In this document: one piece after another, positions 1-11,110 of the stretch
Numbering within the stretch: the first letter of the stretch is position 1
Layout: each line of letters begins with the position of its first letter
Assembly: GCA_019321725.1 (NCBI GenBank)
Contig: CM033124.1
Span: 13,826,001-13,890,000 of the forward strand
Source of the DNA: Paulownia fortunei
Taxonomy: Eukaryota > Streptophyta > Magnoliopsida > Lamiales > Paulowniaceae
Direction: 5' to 3'
Length of the DNA: 64,000 nucleotides
Position numbers and translations under genes: made by a program
Notes under the pieces: generated by a model
Told to the model about the DNA's origin: nothing
Database searches by the model: none
Seen by the model: only the letters and a program-made list of their open reading frames with translations

Positions 1-380
1 AATTTGAGATTTATTTTATTAATGTTTTTAAAGATTTAAATCTAAATATGTTGAGTGCGGATTATACTCGTTTTATAATTTTAAAAATATTAAAATATAT
101 ATATTTAAGAATAACACTATTAAAATTAAAAATATATATATTTTTCAAAAAATAACATTTGCATAAATACATATATAAAAAAATATTAATAAATAATAAA
201 AATAAACAGGGTGATTTGAAGCAATGTGGGTTTGAAAATAAAAATAAAAATAAAAATAAAATTCACTTCAACATTTTTAATTTTAAAAACACACTTTCCT
301 GCCCTGCTCTGGCATCAATAAATATACGAATTTAAATAAATTTAAAATAAATACGAATTTAGAATCTGTCCATAATCATC
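1..380. repeat. Partial AT-rich hAT-like repeat, cut by the window edge
   Basis: The first ~300 bases are very AT-rich. They share the core 'aataacactatt', the following AT run, 'aaatacatata' and 'aataaacaggg' with the element at 50012-50385. This looks like one end of a third non-coding copy of that family. No terminal repeat is visible because the element continues beyond the window. Assignment rests on shared motifs in the same order, not on a full alignment. Confidence 0.4.
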
Positions 381-688
381 CCTGAATGACTCGTGCTCTT
401 GGACGCCAACCCATTGCCCACTGTACTTTCCTGTTCTGGTATCAAGAAAATGTACAAATCATTCCAAGGTATGTTCATATACTAAAATTCTTAGAGTAGA
501 TGTACGATAAATTTTTTGAATGAACTGTCTTAAATGATTTGAATGCAGTATATATAATTTTTCCAATGTTATTACATCAATAGGAGTAGAGCATTGAATG
601 CCCCGCATAATGCCTTGCTCATGCAGTAGGCTAATAATCATGTCTACATGTAATTTTATAGATATTTTACCCCATGTTGTATATCAAT

Positions 689-1052
689 CAGTTATTGGTT
701 TGATTGAAAATAAATAGTTAGTTCAATTTAATTAATTATCAAAAATAAAAAATAAGATTGAATTGGTTAAAAAAATCGATCAAGAATCAATCAGAATCAA
801 TTTTATTATTATTTTTTTATCTTTTTTTTTACATAAGTTTAGACTTTAAACTTTATATTTAATTATATTTATATAGTTATTTATATTTTGGTATTTAACT
901 TAAATGTATTATTTAGTTAATTATTTATATTTTTTTATTTTTAAAATTTAATACATAATAATTAATTTATTATATTATTATTTTATATAATAATTTATTA
1001 TTAAATTGTTTGGGACCAATCTAATTAATTGAACTATTGAGCAACAAAATGG
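689..1052 (+). mobile_element. hAT-like MITE, family 1, copy A
   Basis: This 364-bp AT-rich non-coding element has the same internal order as copies at 18633, 36891 and 39684 (forward) and 8621 (reverse). Shared blocks include a run like 'aagttta..ttt', 'ttgttaaatattttttta', 'agttaattatttat' and 'ataataattaatttattatatta'. The flanking 8-mers (atatcaat, atattaaa) match at six of eight places, which fits an old 8-bp hAT target duplication. The ends are diverged, so the boundaries are approximate. Confidence 0.55.
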
Positions 1053-1369
1053 ATATTAAATTACAAAAATTCTATATTGTATCCATCTCAATTCAAGCGT
1101 CCCCATGCATATTAGTCACGTGGAGTGGAGTGTAGAAAACAGACAATGGATTAAAGCCGATTTCTCCAAGTACTACTACACTCTTTCTCAAGTTACAAAT
1201 CTGATTGGGTGGGACCTTTATTTGAATACGACAGACTCTTTAATTTAAACCCATGTGACACCAAATCGAATCAGCGATTACATTTTCTTTGGAATTACCT
1301 AAATCTAAGTATACTCAACTTTACCATTAATATTATCAGTAATAATAGTTAATTAAGTACAAATACTTA
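1053..1369. other. Intergenic stretch without recognised gene
   Basis: I see no coding potential here. The stretch separates two small transposons. It includes a GTGGGACC sequence near 1208 that resembles a TCP-type site, but nothing nearby supports a promoter. Confidence 0.5.
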
Positions 1370-1609
1370 GGCTATGTTTACTTAGTTTTCGGGTAATGTT
1401 TTATTTTTATCAGAACGAGAGAACAATAATGTATTTATTTTTCTCATGTATTCAAAATAAAATAAGTCCACTATATATCACAATCATTATATTTTTAAAT
1501 TATTATATTTTTATAAATATATATTATCTTTTTTTTATATTAAAAATATAATATATAATATTAAAATAAATACAATCCGAAAATATCCAAAACATAAACA
1601 AATATAACC
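1370..1609. mobile_element. Tourist-like MITE (PIF/Harbinger type)
   Basis: This 240-bp element has inverted ends (GGCTATGTTTACTTAGTTTT against GGTTATATTTGTTTATGTTTT). It is flanked on both sides by TTA, at 1367-1369 and 1610-1612. A 3-bp TTA/TAA target duplication with a 'GG..TGTTTG'-like end is the hallmark of Tourist elements. The interior is AT-rich with no ORF, so the element would have depended on a transposase supplied elsewhere. Confidence 0.7.
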
Positions 1610-1882
1610 TTAATTAAATACACAATAAATAAATTATTTAGATTCTTTAAATGGTGAGGAGTGAGGCAGGAAGTCAGAAGCCCATGTGCTCCTCTATATT
1701 TTACCTATGAATCAGTGTGCCTCTAAAGATTATTTCTTGATTTTGTGGAATTTTGATTTCAAACATAGCCAAATTCAGAAACATTCTTTACCACACAAAA
1801 ATAAATCCTAAGATCATCATCGCTTAAGAGTTAAGAAAATGAAAAGATCCAAAAGAGTAAGAATTATAATTAGCATCAATTA

Positions 1883-2323
1883 GGCCTCATTTGGTTTCAT
1901 TTTTATTTTTAAGTGTATTTTTACTTCTGTAATATTTGTTAAATGAAAATGAAAATGTGGTATAGATGTATTGACTTTATTAAATTAAAAATAATTTTTT
2001 GTGTAAGAATAATAATTAATGGGTCTCATTACTTATTTTTTTTATGTTTCATCAGTCGAAATAAATTGGGGCTAAAAATTGTTATTTAATTTATTCTTCT
2101 AAATTCCATGAAAAATTATTAATTAATTAATTAATATATTTTACATGCTTTAAATTACCAAACATCAAATCAAATACTACTAGTCTGTCCAATTTTGACA
2201 GGTTTGAAATTGATGATTATAGATATTAAAAAAGAAAAAAATAATGCCTTTGTTGAAAATTAATAAAATAAATATATTTTAAATAATAAAAAAAAAGATT
2301 TAAAAATAAAACCAAACGAAGCC
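1883..2323. mobile_element. Tourist-like MITE with long inverted repeats
   Basis: This 441-bp non-coding element starts GGCCTCATTTGGTTTCATTT and ends in the inverse of GGCTTCGTTTGGTTTTATTT, so more than 25 bp of the ends pair with few mismatches. TTA precedes the left end at 1880-1882. The right flank reads TTT, one base away from a perfect duplication. The TIRs themselves are well preserved. Superfamily assignment follows the terminal motif and flank length. Confidence 0.65.
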
Positions 2324-3917
2324 TTTAAGTATGTACACGATATACCCCGTGTTTGTGATGTGTCAACAATTTCTTTCTGTCCTTGATTACAACTTTTGAC
2401 TGTGATATCATTTTCTTTGCTTAAAAGAATAGGCAATACTTTGCAAATCTATTTTTAGCAAACACTTCTAAAAAATTTAAATTATTTTTTTTTTGAATTA
2501 AAATTAAAGGTACGATTTCAATTAATTAGGGCAATTTTAGTAGTTTAAAAGACCAAATATAAAAAAAAGACTCCATATTATTTGATTATCAATGTGTGAG
2601 TTTTAAAAGCAAAATTTAAGGTATTAATGATTCCCAAACTGTTCACATAAATAATTGCAGTGTGTAGGCAGTAAAAAGAAAAAAAAATATTTCCACCATA
2701 AATAAATCAAAACAATTAATTGAATAAAGATAAAGAAATGTCAGGTTACACTGCCAATAATTTATTTAATTGATTCTTGTTATTCAATATAATGAACTAT
2801 ATAGAAAGTGATTATACATATGGAACTTCAATGATGATCTAACTTTAAGTTATGCTATAATAACAATCTACGCTTGAATATTTGAAAATATATGAAAAAA
2901 TGTGAAATATATTTTATTTTATTTTTAAAATAAATATTTTATATTATAGATGTTATGTTTTATAGATTTTTGTGTTATAATACCGTCACATCACTATTTA
3001 ATATTATTATGTATTTTTTTATCCTAATATAATAGTTTAAATATATAATAATTAATATTATATATATGTGTGTATGATAATGACAGTGACATTCTTTATT
3101 TTCATTATTTTTTTAAAAACAGTCAAAATAAAACCAATCAAAACTAATATCATCGAACAAAATGAGTTAGTCATCAAAATTTTCTTATAAGTACATAATA
3201 TTCACTCACGTTTTATGAGAATCAAATATAGTCACCCAACTTTAGAGAAATTCTAATTACTGAATTATAAAAAACAATACACTTCTAATAAATTACGTTT
3301 CAAAAAAAGCATATATAGTTATTTTAACTATAAAAAAAATTTACTTCTAAGGAAACTAACAAAACAATAATATATTTACATGAATTCACAAATATACATA
3401 TTTGTCGATATACTTAAACATATTAATTAATATTATTATGCCCAATTAAATATAGATATATGTATAAATATTCATTTACAACTAAATACTATTATGAATT
3501 TCTATATTTAAGTATTTGTGCACATATTTATTTACAATCAACACAATAAGTATATGTACAAATAATAATTTACAACTAAATACTACTATGAATTTATATA
3601 TTTAAGTTTCCCTAAATTATTGTTTTATTAAGTATGCATTATTTAAAATAAGGTAAATGATAAATCTAAGAATAATCATTATTTGCCCCAATGTCATTCT
3701 TATCTTTAAATTCACTTCCGAAATACCAACTATACCCTTGACACTCTTATATTCCGTCATTTCCACCCCCATATTATTCATTCACCCTTTCAATTCTCAA
3801 AGAGCTCCTGTTATTTATTTCCCTCGTTCTCCAAAAACCCACGTATAGATAATATATACATTTCGACTGATATCATCAGCTCTATCGCAAGGAGTTTTCT
3901 TGATTGCATCTGAGAAA
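2324..3917. other. Intergenic region and upstream region of the BAG7-like gene
   Basis: This is AT-rich DNA without a credible ORF. From about 3640 the composition becomes richer in C (runs such as 'ttcacccttt' and 'cctcgttctcc'), as expected for the 5' leader of the gene starting at 3918. I could not pick a convincing TATA box or heat-shock element by eye. Confidence 0.5.
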
Positions 3918-6900
3918 ATGAGCAGATTCGGGAGATTCGGCATTGTTGAACGCTGCCCATCCTACGCCCTCAAAGAAATATCCATTTTCACCCCTCCAAA
4001 AACTCTCTTCCTAAACCCTTTCTTCCCTTCATTCCCCATTGTTGAAGATGATCTTGACCACGCTTTCGACCTCCTAGACTTTTCCCATCCTCCACCCGTT
4101 TTGTTTGATGAATTTGACACTGTCACGGATCTGATCCAGATCGAGAAAACCCCATTTCGCACCTCCACTCGCAGGGTCTCCCGCCGTGTCGGACTCGGTG
4201 AGCTGTACTTGCAGACGCTCTGCGATCGTGTGTCGGATTTGGAGTTGGGTTTTGAACGGCTGGTGAGGGAGGAGAAGGCGAGGAAGAAGAAGATTGGCGA
4301 GAAGAAGTACACTTGGACGGCTGAGATAGAGAGCCCGGAGAAAGACCTGAAGTACCAATGGACGGCGGAGATTAAGGGCGGGAAGGATGAGAAGAAGACG
4401 TTGGAGAAGAGTTACAAATGGACTGCTCAGATCAAGGGGAAGGGCGGGGAGTACCTGCCGATCGAGCGGACTTACACTGTTAAGGTGCACAGTGGCGACA
4501 GCAGCAGCGAATCGGAGAAGGAGACGGACAGGAAGAAGAAGAAGAAGAAAGGTGAGAAAGTGAAGGAGAAGGGTAAACCAGTGGGGTCCACTACTCGCAT
4601 TGTTGAGATTGAAGAGCCCTCTGATCATGGTGGCATTGTGTTAAGGCAGGTTGGTATAGTTCTGTTTTATAAATTTCTTAATAAATTCATTTTGTCGCTT
4701 CATTTTCTCAAAATATTTTAGTGGTAAAAAAATATGAATGTGGCTTCTTGTAAGTAATTATTGAGTAATTTCGTGTTGCAAGACTTTGTAAAGGTCTTGC
4801 CAGCTGTCCTATAGCGCTCAATCAAGATGAATGATACGAGGAGCTTTTTTAAGATGATGATTATTATTAAATTGAGGTCATATGTTGTGGGTTGAAGCCT
4901 GATTAGTGGCAGTAACAAACTGCTGTTAGACAAAGTTTGATGTGTAAACTCAGCATAGTTGGCATTTTCCCTTCACTTAATCTGCAGACAACCGTCTCTC
5001 CAGTGCCACTGTTGGGAGGGGGGGAGTAAGAGATATAGAGAGTGGTTTCGCACTGTATCTTTCTAATGGATAAGTGGATGCACTTTCTTAATTATTGTGA
5101 GAAGTGGGGATTAAGGAGAGAGTGTTAAAAGTTATACTCCCTCTGTCCCAATATTAGAGCTATTTGAGCTATTTGTTTGACTGGATATGAAGTTTTAGAT
5201 GAGCCTTGAAAATATGAAAGTGTATGTATGTTTACAGTTTCAAAAAATAACTGTTGAGAGTTATGTTGTTACTTCATTTGGTTTAAATAGTAGTTGAGAG
5301 TTATGATGTTACATCATTTGGTTTAAAAAAGAGGGTAGGTATGAAAATACAAATCCATAGTAGGAAATGAATTTTTTTGTGAGACTTCCAAAAGGAAAAT
5401 AGAAGAATAAATTTGGGACAGAGGGATATATAACAGCAGTGGAACTATATATGCGTCCAACTTTGACACATTCATTTGCATGTGGATTTGGAGATGCGTG
5501 GATGCACCTAATGCACCCCTGTCCTCGTGTCTCTACTGTACATAATTTTTTGGGCTTGAAACACTGTTCTTTTGGGGAATATACTGATGCTTTGGCTACC
5601 TTATAACAAAATGCATTTGTCATGTAAATATCTACATAACATATGGTGAGTTTTCTCTACTTTTTTACTTGAAGTTGAACTCACCGTTATTCTTCAATAT
5701 TGTATCTGCCAATATTTGGCATTTGAACAGACAGGAGGTTGCAGTGATATGGAGGGATTATAATGATACTTCCAAAAAAACAAATTGAATTTATTCTGTC
5801 ATTAAATAATATTTCATGTTAGGAACAAATGAGGTCATTTGTACTTTTGCTTGGAATTGTTTGCTGTGGAAAGATTATTTGTCCGTGTTTTCTCTCACTC
5901 TGTATTACTAGGTCCTTTGCACTTTGCTTACAGGTTGATCCTTGGGTGATATTTTTTTAACATGTTCTTTTAATCATGTGGTAATAGGTTTTTGCCAAGA
6001 GAGTGGAAAAGAAAAAGGGCAAGAGGAAGGAGTTGTCTCCACAAGATGCAGCTGCTCTGATTCAAATGAGTTTCCGGGCTTATCTGATTCGAAGGTCTCA
6101 GGCTTTACGTGCACTTCGGGAGCTGGCAATTGCCAAGGCCAAGTTGAAGGAGATTAGGGCTTTGTTCAACAACTTCTCTTATCGTCGTCGTCTATTCCAC
6201 GATGCAGAAGAGCGTCAGAGGTTCTCTGAAAAGATTATTGTTCTGCTTCTCACTGTTGACGCCATTGAGGTAGCATAAATTTTTCACTTTTGATAGTTTT
6301 CCTCCTTTCAAAATGTCAGTCATCATGATAGTAATCCTCATGTGCATGTAGTTATTCTCCATGCCTCTGGACATAGTTTTGCTAACAAATGTTGGGTGAT
6401 TGCTGCATGTGAAAGGAGTGTGGACATTTCTTTATAAGCATAGAGCATCGAGTAATTTATGGGGACACACTTCCATAGTTAGATTGATCAGGGTTCATTT
6501 TACTAGTTGTTTCTGGACCCCACTACGAATCTCTTCTGAGGTTTCAAATTGTATGATATCACTGAATTGTGAAGTGATTACATTTTATTTTTAAAATTGC
6601 TGTGGTAGAGTCTATGATCTTTAATCTTGCAAGTCTGAATAGCTCTCTGCTTGGAAGCTTCTGTATGTTGCTGGTTTCATAGGAGTTCTCGTACTCTTTC
6701 TGATGTTCATTTTTCCCTTATTGTTTAGGGTGCTGATCCGATGGTTCGAGCTGCAAGAAAGTTGATGGTGGATGAGCTGGAAGCAATGCTTGATGTGGTG
6801 GACCCTCAACCTTCCGGAAAATCTTTGTCCATGAGGAGGAGAACGTTCGATATGCCTGATGGCATGATCAACAAGGAACTTGCTGCAGGTGTTGCACAGG

Positions 6901-6959
6901 TGGTTCGAATGCTTGATCAAGATCCAACTGGTTCCGAAACTTTTGAAGCATGCTTGTAA
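3918..6959 (+). CDS. BAG7: BAG family molecular chaperone regulator 7-like (3 exons)
   Basis: Exons are 3918-4649, 5988-6269 and 6729-6959; all junctions are GT-AG in phase 0, giving 414 residues against about 450 for Arabidopsis BAG7. An in-frame TTG at 3900 is not used; the ATG at 3918 is the first one. The N-terminal half is followed by a lysine-rich zone with three Y-x-W-T-A-x-I repeats (residues 131, 146 and 166) and a weaker Y-T-V-K-V at 186. An IQ motif (IQMSFRAYLIRR, 269-280) precedes a helical BAG domain at about 284-392. Known family role: the BAG domain binds the Hsp70 ATPase domain, IQ-type plant BAGs bind calmodulin, and BAG7 acts at the ER in the unfolded protein response. The IQ-BAG order and short length favour BAG7 over BAG5 or BAG6. 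No ER-retention motif is seen. The gene stands alone; intron 1 holds a Stowaway element. Confidence 0.88.
5137..5426. mobile_element. Stowaway-like MITE in intron 1 of the BAG7-like gene
   Basis: The element starts CTCCCTCTGTCCCAATATTA and ends in the inverse of TCCCTCTGTCCCAAATTTAT. TA lies on both sides, at 5135-5136 and 5427-5428. This matches the Stowaway (Tc1/mariner) terminal consensus CTCCCTCCGTYYC with TA target duplication. The 290-bp length is normal for the class and there is no ORF. It sits wholly inside intron 1 (4650-5987), far from both splice sites. Confidence 0.85.
5253..5330. repeat. 40-bp tandem duplication inside the Stowaway-like element
   Basis: Two copies of a 40-bp unit beginning GTTGAGAGTTATG start at 5253 and 5293 and differ at a few positions. 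The duplication is internal to the element at 5137-5426 and enlarges it. Confidence 0.75.
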
Positions 6960-7620
6960 TTCCAGCTTGATATGCCAAATAATTTTCTGGGTTCCACCCA
7001 TGTATGTTCGTACTAGGAAGATGCTTATCCAGTATCGCTTGGTTGGTTAATTTAACAAATGGATACTACTCTGAACAGCTTGGTAGGGCTTGCACTTCAC
7101 TTTGATCCGAAGAAGTATTTTCTGTCTCAAGAGATTGTTGTTTCCTCGGCATGCTTCAGCTTATTATGCCTGTATGGTTGGATGTTAAATCACCATGTTC
7201 TCTTTTTCTCTTTCATTCTAGTTTTCCTCCGTGATGCATGAATTCTTTGTTCTAGTTTGTGAAATTGATGTTGCATACTGCACAGCTTATGACTTTCTTA
7301 GATGTGTTTCCAATTTCTGGGCTAATGATTTTCCTGTGGACAAATCGTTGCCTGGATTTAGTCAAGCCATTGGCAAATGTTGCTGAACCTGATCAGAATT
7401 GAAACAGAGTAGATTGTCAGCTATTTGGATTTGCCTGAATCCTGATTCAGGTAGCTTGGACCTTGCTAGGTTTTGGAATGCCATCTATTTTTGGTGTTAT
7501 TTCATTGAAACATTTTTGTTTTCTTTATAAACAATTAATTCAAACCCATTTTAAGAATCTTTTCTATATCTTTTTTGAACACATTTTTCAAAATTATATG
7601 CTAAAATAAAACCTATTATA
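6960..7620. other. 3' flank of the BAG7-like gene
   Basis: After the stop at 6957-6959 the sequence remains less AT-rich for about 500 bp, which fits a 3'UTR or fossil exon sequence. The 60-codon reading frame at 7059-7241 lacks features of a protein and is most simply part of the 3'UTR. I could not place the poly(A) site. Confidence 0.4.
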
Positions 7621-7791
7621 CATATATATGTACATATATACACACACACCTGAAAAAAAATTTAGATCGTACACTAATTCAGCACATATATTGCAATTTG
7701 TGAATTATTCAATTATGCATAATAAGCTTTTCACCATATTAGATTACCACACGCAAGATCATACGCAATAAATAACTTGCAAAATCAATTA

Positions 7792-8139
7792 AAAGGGATT
7801 TTGAATGATTTTATAAACTGCTTAAAATATCTAATAAAAAATATTTAAGAACTTATAAGATATTGAAAAATATTTGGTAAAATATTTAAAAAAATGAGAT
7901 TATAATCTCCCAACATAAAATTTTATGGAGCTCTTTTAAAAAAAAAGTAAGGAATTTTTATTTTTTTTAAAAAATCGTAATAATCTCTTTTAATTTTGAT
8001 AATATTAATTATAAAATTATTATTATTAATATCTTATAAGTTTTAATATCTTATTTTATCCAATCTATTTTAAAATAATATTTAATATTTAATAAATTTT
8101 AAAAATATCTTATAAATAAATTTTGCAAAATACCCCTTT
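7792..8139 (-). mobile_element. AT-rich MITE, family 3, reverse copy
   Basis: The ends read AAAAGGGATTTTGAATGATT and, inverted on the right, AAAGGGGTATTTTGCAAAAT. The reverse complement of the interior ('attatcaaaattaaaaga' block) matches the interior of the element at 37858-38136. I found no clear target duplication, so the boundaries are approximate and the superfamily is open. Confidence 0.45.
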
Positions 8140-8620
8140 AAATATATCTACTTTCATCATGAAATATATCCAAGTCACTCACAACGTGATGTGACCAATA
8201 AAAATCCATAAATTATTCGGTGGGCCCTTTCTCTTTTTTCCCCCATTTGGTCTGCCCACTCAGGCAGAGAAGAAGCTAAAAGGGCACACACTTTTTGGGG
8301 CATCATGATTTGGAATTGTCCAAATCAGTGACAATAAATAAATTGATGGAAACATGGGATTATTACTAACTAAATGATTAATGTTTGACCCCCCATCACA
8401 TGATCACGAGACAGAAGGTTGTGGCACGTTCACACGTGGTGGGTCGCGGTATAGTATCAAAAACTCTGACCTTTAAATTAAAAAAACAAAATAAATTGCA
8501 ATAGCAATTTTCAAATTTAGATTGGTATTCTTATTCATACTCTTCTTTCAAGATTTTTCCAAATGGCCTTTTTTTTTTTGTCAAGAATGAAAAACAGAAG
8601 TCCTTGTCTCTACATGTTCT
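8140..8620. other. GC-richer intergenic island with G-box and GTGGGCCC
   Basis: This block is less AT-rich than its surroundings. It carries GTGGGCCC near 8221, and CACGTGG within 'cacacgtggtggg' near 8433. The sequence looks promoter-like, but no gene starts close by: the invertase start is 2.7 kb away. Function is not shown. Confidence 0.3.
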
Positions 8621-9020
8621 AAATATTTTTATAATCGAGGTGCTAATTAAATTAGTTTTATTATTAATTTACGCCTCAATCGATTAAATCGATTCAACAA
8701 TTGATTCTATAAATCTAATGAAAATTGACATATAATGTATTATTTTTTTATATACAAAGTAAAAAAATAAATAATCAACTAAAAAATATATTTAATAAAA
8801 TTCAAAATTCAAATAAACATATATATATATAACCAAATATCAAATTTAAATTTTTTAACTAAATAAATAATAAAAAATATTTTGATCAATTTAACCAATT
8901 TTTTGATTGATTTAATTGAATTTTTAATTTTTTACATTCAAACGAATTGAACTGAACCGATCACTGATTTAAAATTAAGCCGATTGAACTGTCTGATTTG
9001 ATCAAATTTTAAAAATATTA
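8621..9020 (-). mobile_element. hAT-like MITE, family 1, copy B (inverted)
   Basis: The left end (AAATATTTTTATAATCGAGG) matches the right end of copy D read in reverse (CAGTATTTTCATAATCGAAC). The right end (ATCAAATTTTAAAAATATTA) resembles the inverse of copy D's left end. The interior read on the minus strand follows the family order. The flanking 8-mers are too diverged to prove a target duplication. Confidence 0.55.
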
Positions 9021-9674
9021 ACTCTAAGATTGTGTCTTAATCCATAGTTTATTGATTGACGAAAGTCAATTCTTTTTCAAATAGTCATTGAGAAATAATT
9101 CATGCATGCGATACAAACAGATCAGAACTCAAGTAGGAATTAATTATTTTTATTAAAAATTTGGTTGATGAAATTCATTTTGATTAAATTTTTTTGTTGA
9201 TGATGATTGTTTCCGCTCAAAGATTAATAGTTTGGGCTGTATCTGACAACAAACATTATGTGATGCAAAAGTAATTTGGTAGATTTGAAATACTCTAACT
9301 GTATTTAGATCAAAGTTCAAATGAAATTTATGTAACTAACCTATGCTTTTGTAAGAATATGGACAAGACAAGTGATGTTTTTAGCTCTTGATTAAGTTGT
9401 GTATTAATTAATTAATTATGTACCAATGGTTTTGTCCACGAATTTTAAGGTTTGTGATGTGAAATGTGACACGGTTAATCAAGATTCACTTTTTTGACTT
9501 GGTGTTTATTCATTACTCTATTTGTGGGAATCATTGTGGTACTTAACTTGATTGGCAGGTTTTCTTTCAAAAAAAATAAAAAATTATATGCATTGAGTGT
9601 AAAATATTTTGGATCATACCATATATGTTGGTCCGAATGTATTCAAAAATAACTTTTATTAGATAGTTCATAAA
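9021..9674. other. Intergenic stretch without recognised gene
   Basis: Moderately AT-rich sequence with no ORF that looks coding and no repeat that I could match elsewhere in the window. Confidence 0.4.
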
Positions 9675-10020
9675 TAAGGGTGATAATAGTTCGGATCTCG
9701 TCAGATTTGTCTGAACTCAAAATTTATCCTAAATGTAAATTTGATGGACATAATAAGACCCATTTTATAATTTAAAAAATATTAAAAATTGTACTTGTTA
9801 AAAATAATATAGTAAAACTTAAAAAAAAATATTTTTTTAAAAGTATCAAATATACATATAATGAATTTTTCTAAAAAATAAATAAATTAAACAGGTCATG
9901 TCAGGTTAGAAAATAAAAAATTTAGAACACGGTTCAATTACTTTTATACTATTAAAATTCATTCCAAATAGGATAGGTTTAGGATATGTCCGGATTTGGA
10001 TTCGTCTCGTACCATCCCTA
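9675..10020. mobile_element. hAT-like MITE, family 2
   Basis: This 346-bp element has TIRs TAAGGGTGATAATAG and, inverted on the right, TAGGGATGGTACGAG. The flanking 8-mers are TTCATAAA (9667-9674) and TTCATGAA (10021-10028), identical at seven of eight positions. An 8-bp duplication indicates a hAT-type insertion. A relative lies at 50012-50385. The interior has no ORF. Confidence 0.65.
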
Positions 10021-11110
10021 TTCATGAATTTCGTAATATGTGCGTAAAAATTCATACCAGACTTCAATTGAAATTTTTCTTAAAGCAATAACGAGTTGAT
10101 TTGGTCGCTACCAAAAACACAAAAAAATATCTAAATTAATTCGTTTATACCTATAAGCTCTAATTACATCATAGGAATAAAAAAAAAATACAATATGATT
10201 CACATTATTTGAGATTTTCACTTTCACTGCATATAATCTAGCTAAAAACCATATTATGATGTGATGTAGGAATATTAGTTGCTTTCACGACCAGGTACCA
10301 CAACATGCCTAAAGGTTCTTGAGTGCAATAACAACATTTTTGACCAATCTGGAATTCTCGTTGCAACTTGCAAATGATTAAGCTAATAAATCCGTGTCAT
10401 TCTGACCCATTTGAAACATTACACATCTTCATTCTATATTGTGTTTGAATAGTTTAATTATTTTTTCTACCATATTTTCATCCTTCCATAATTAGAACTG
10501 AATTATTGGATCATAAAATTGTATCGATTGAGATAATTTTTTTTATTAAAATTAAAATAAATAAAAAATTTAAGATTAGATGGTGATATACATATGATAT
10601 CGCTATATTTGCAATACACATATCCTTTGAACCCCTTTCATGATATTCTCTCATCCTCAAATTTATCACTTTTTTTTTTATTTTTTGGGATGTTTCAATT
10701 TTTTTTTTTTTTTTTTGTCAATAATGTTTGTTTCTCTCTAAAAAATACCCTTTTACTTAAAACCATGGCACGACTACTAATTTTTAATTATTATTTTTTA
10801 AAGATAATAATGTAAACATATATAATTTTTTTTTTTTAAATACTTAAAAAGAGAAAGGAGGGAGTAAAATAAAACCATAAAAACACAGCCCTACTCCTAC
10901 TAATCCCCTCCCTCAAATGTCCATTCAGGAAACCTTTATTTAACACTGTTCCATTCCTTATCTGACAAAATTCCAACTCACACACACACACATCTTAGCC
11001 AATCATGTGCTGCTACTGCTACTGCTATAATTGTAACAACTCCATTTCCTAATATTTCAACTGTGTCTCCCTCCGTTCCCTTCTTCCACCACCACCACCA
11101 CCACCACCAA
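10021..11110. promoter_or_regulatory. Upstream region of the invertase gene
   Basis: From 10860 the sequence becomes C-rich and contains a (CA)7 tract at about 10978-10991. A (CCA)8 trinucleotide tract at 11086-11109 ends one base before the start ATG. 'tttatttaaca' near 10935 is a possible TATA-like element. The leader is inferred from composition only. Confidence 0.4.

Noticed and set aside
4074..4628. A 184-codon frame on the minus strand across BAG7 exon 1
   Set aside because: It is antisense to a well-supported exon whose lysine- and glutamate-rich codons leave the opposite strand open. It is leucine-rich without family resemblance.
7059..7241. 60-codon frame after the BAG7 stop
   Set aside because: It lies in the likely 3'UTR and is hydrophobic without a signal or domain pattern that would support a protein.
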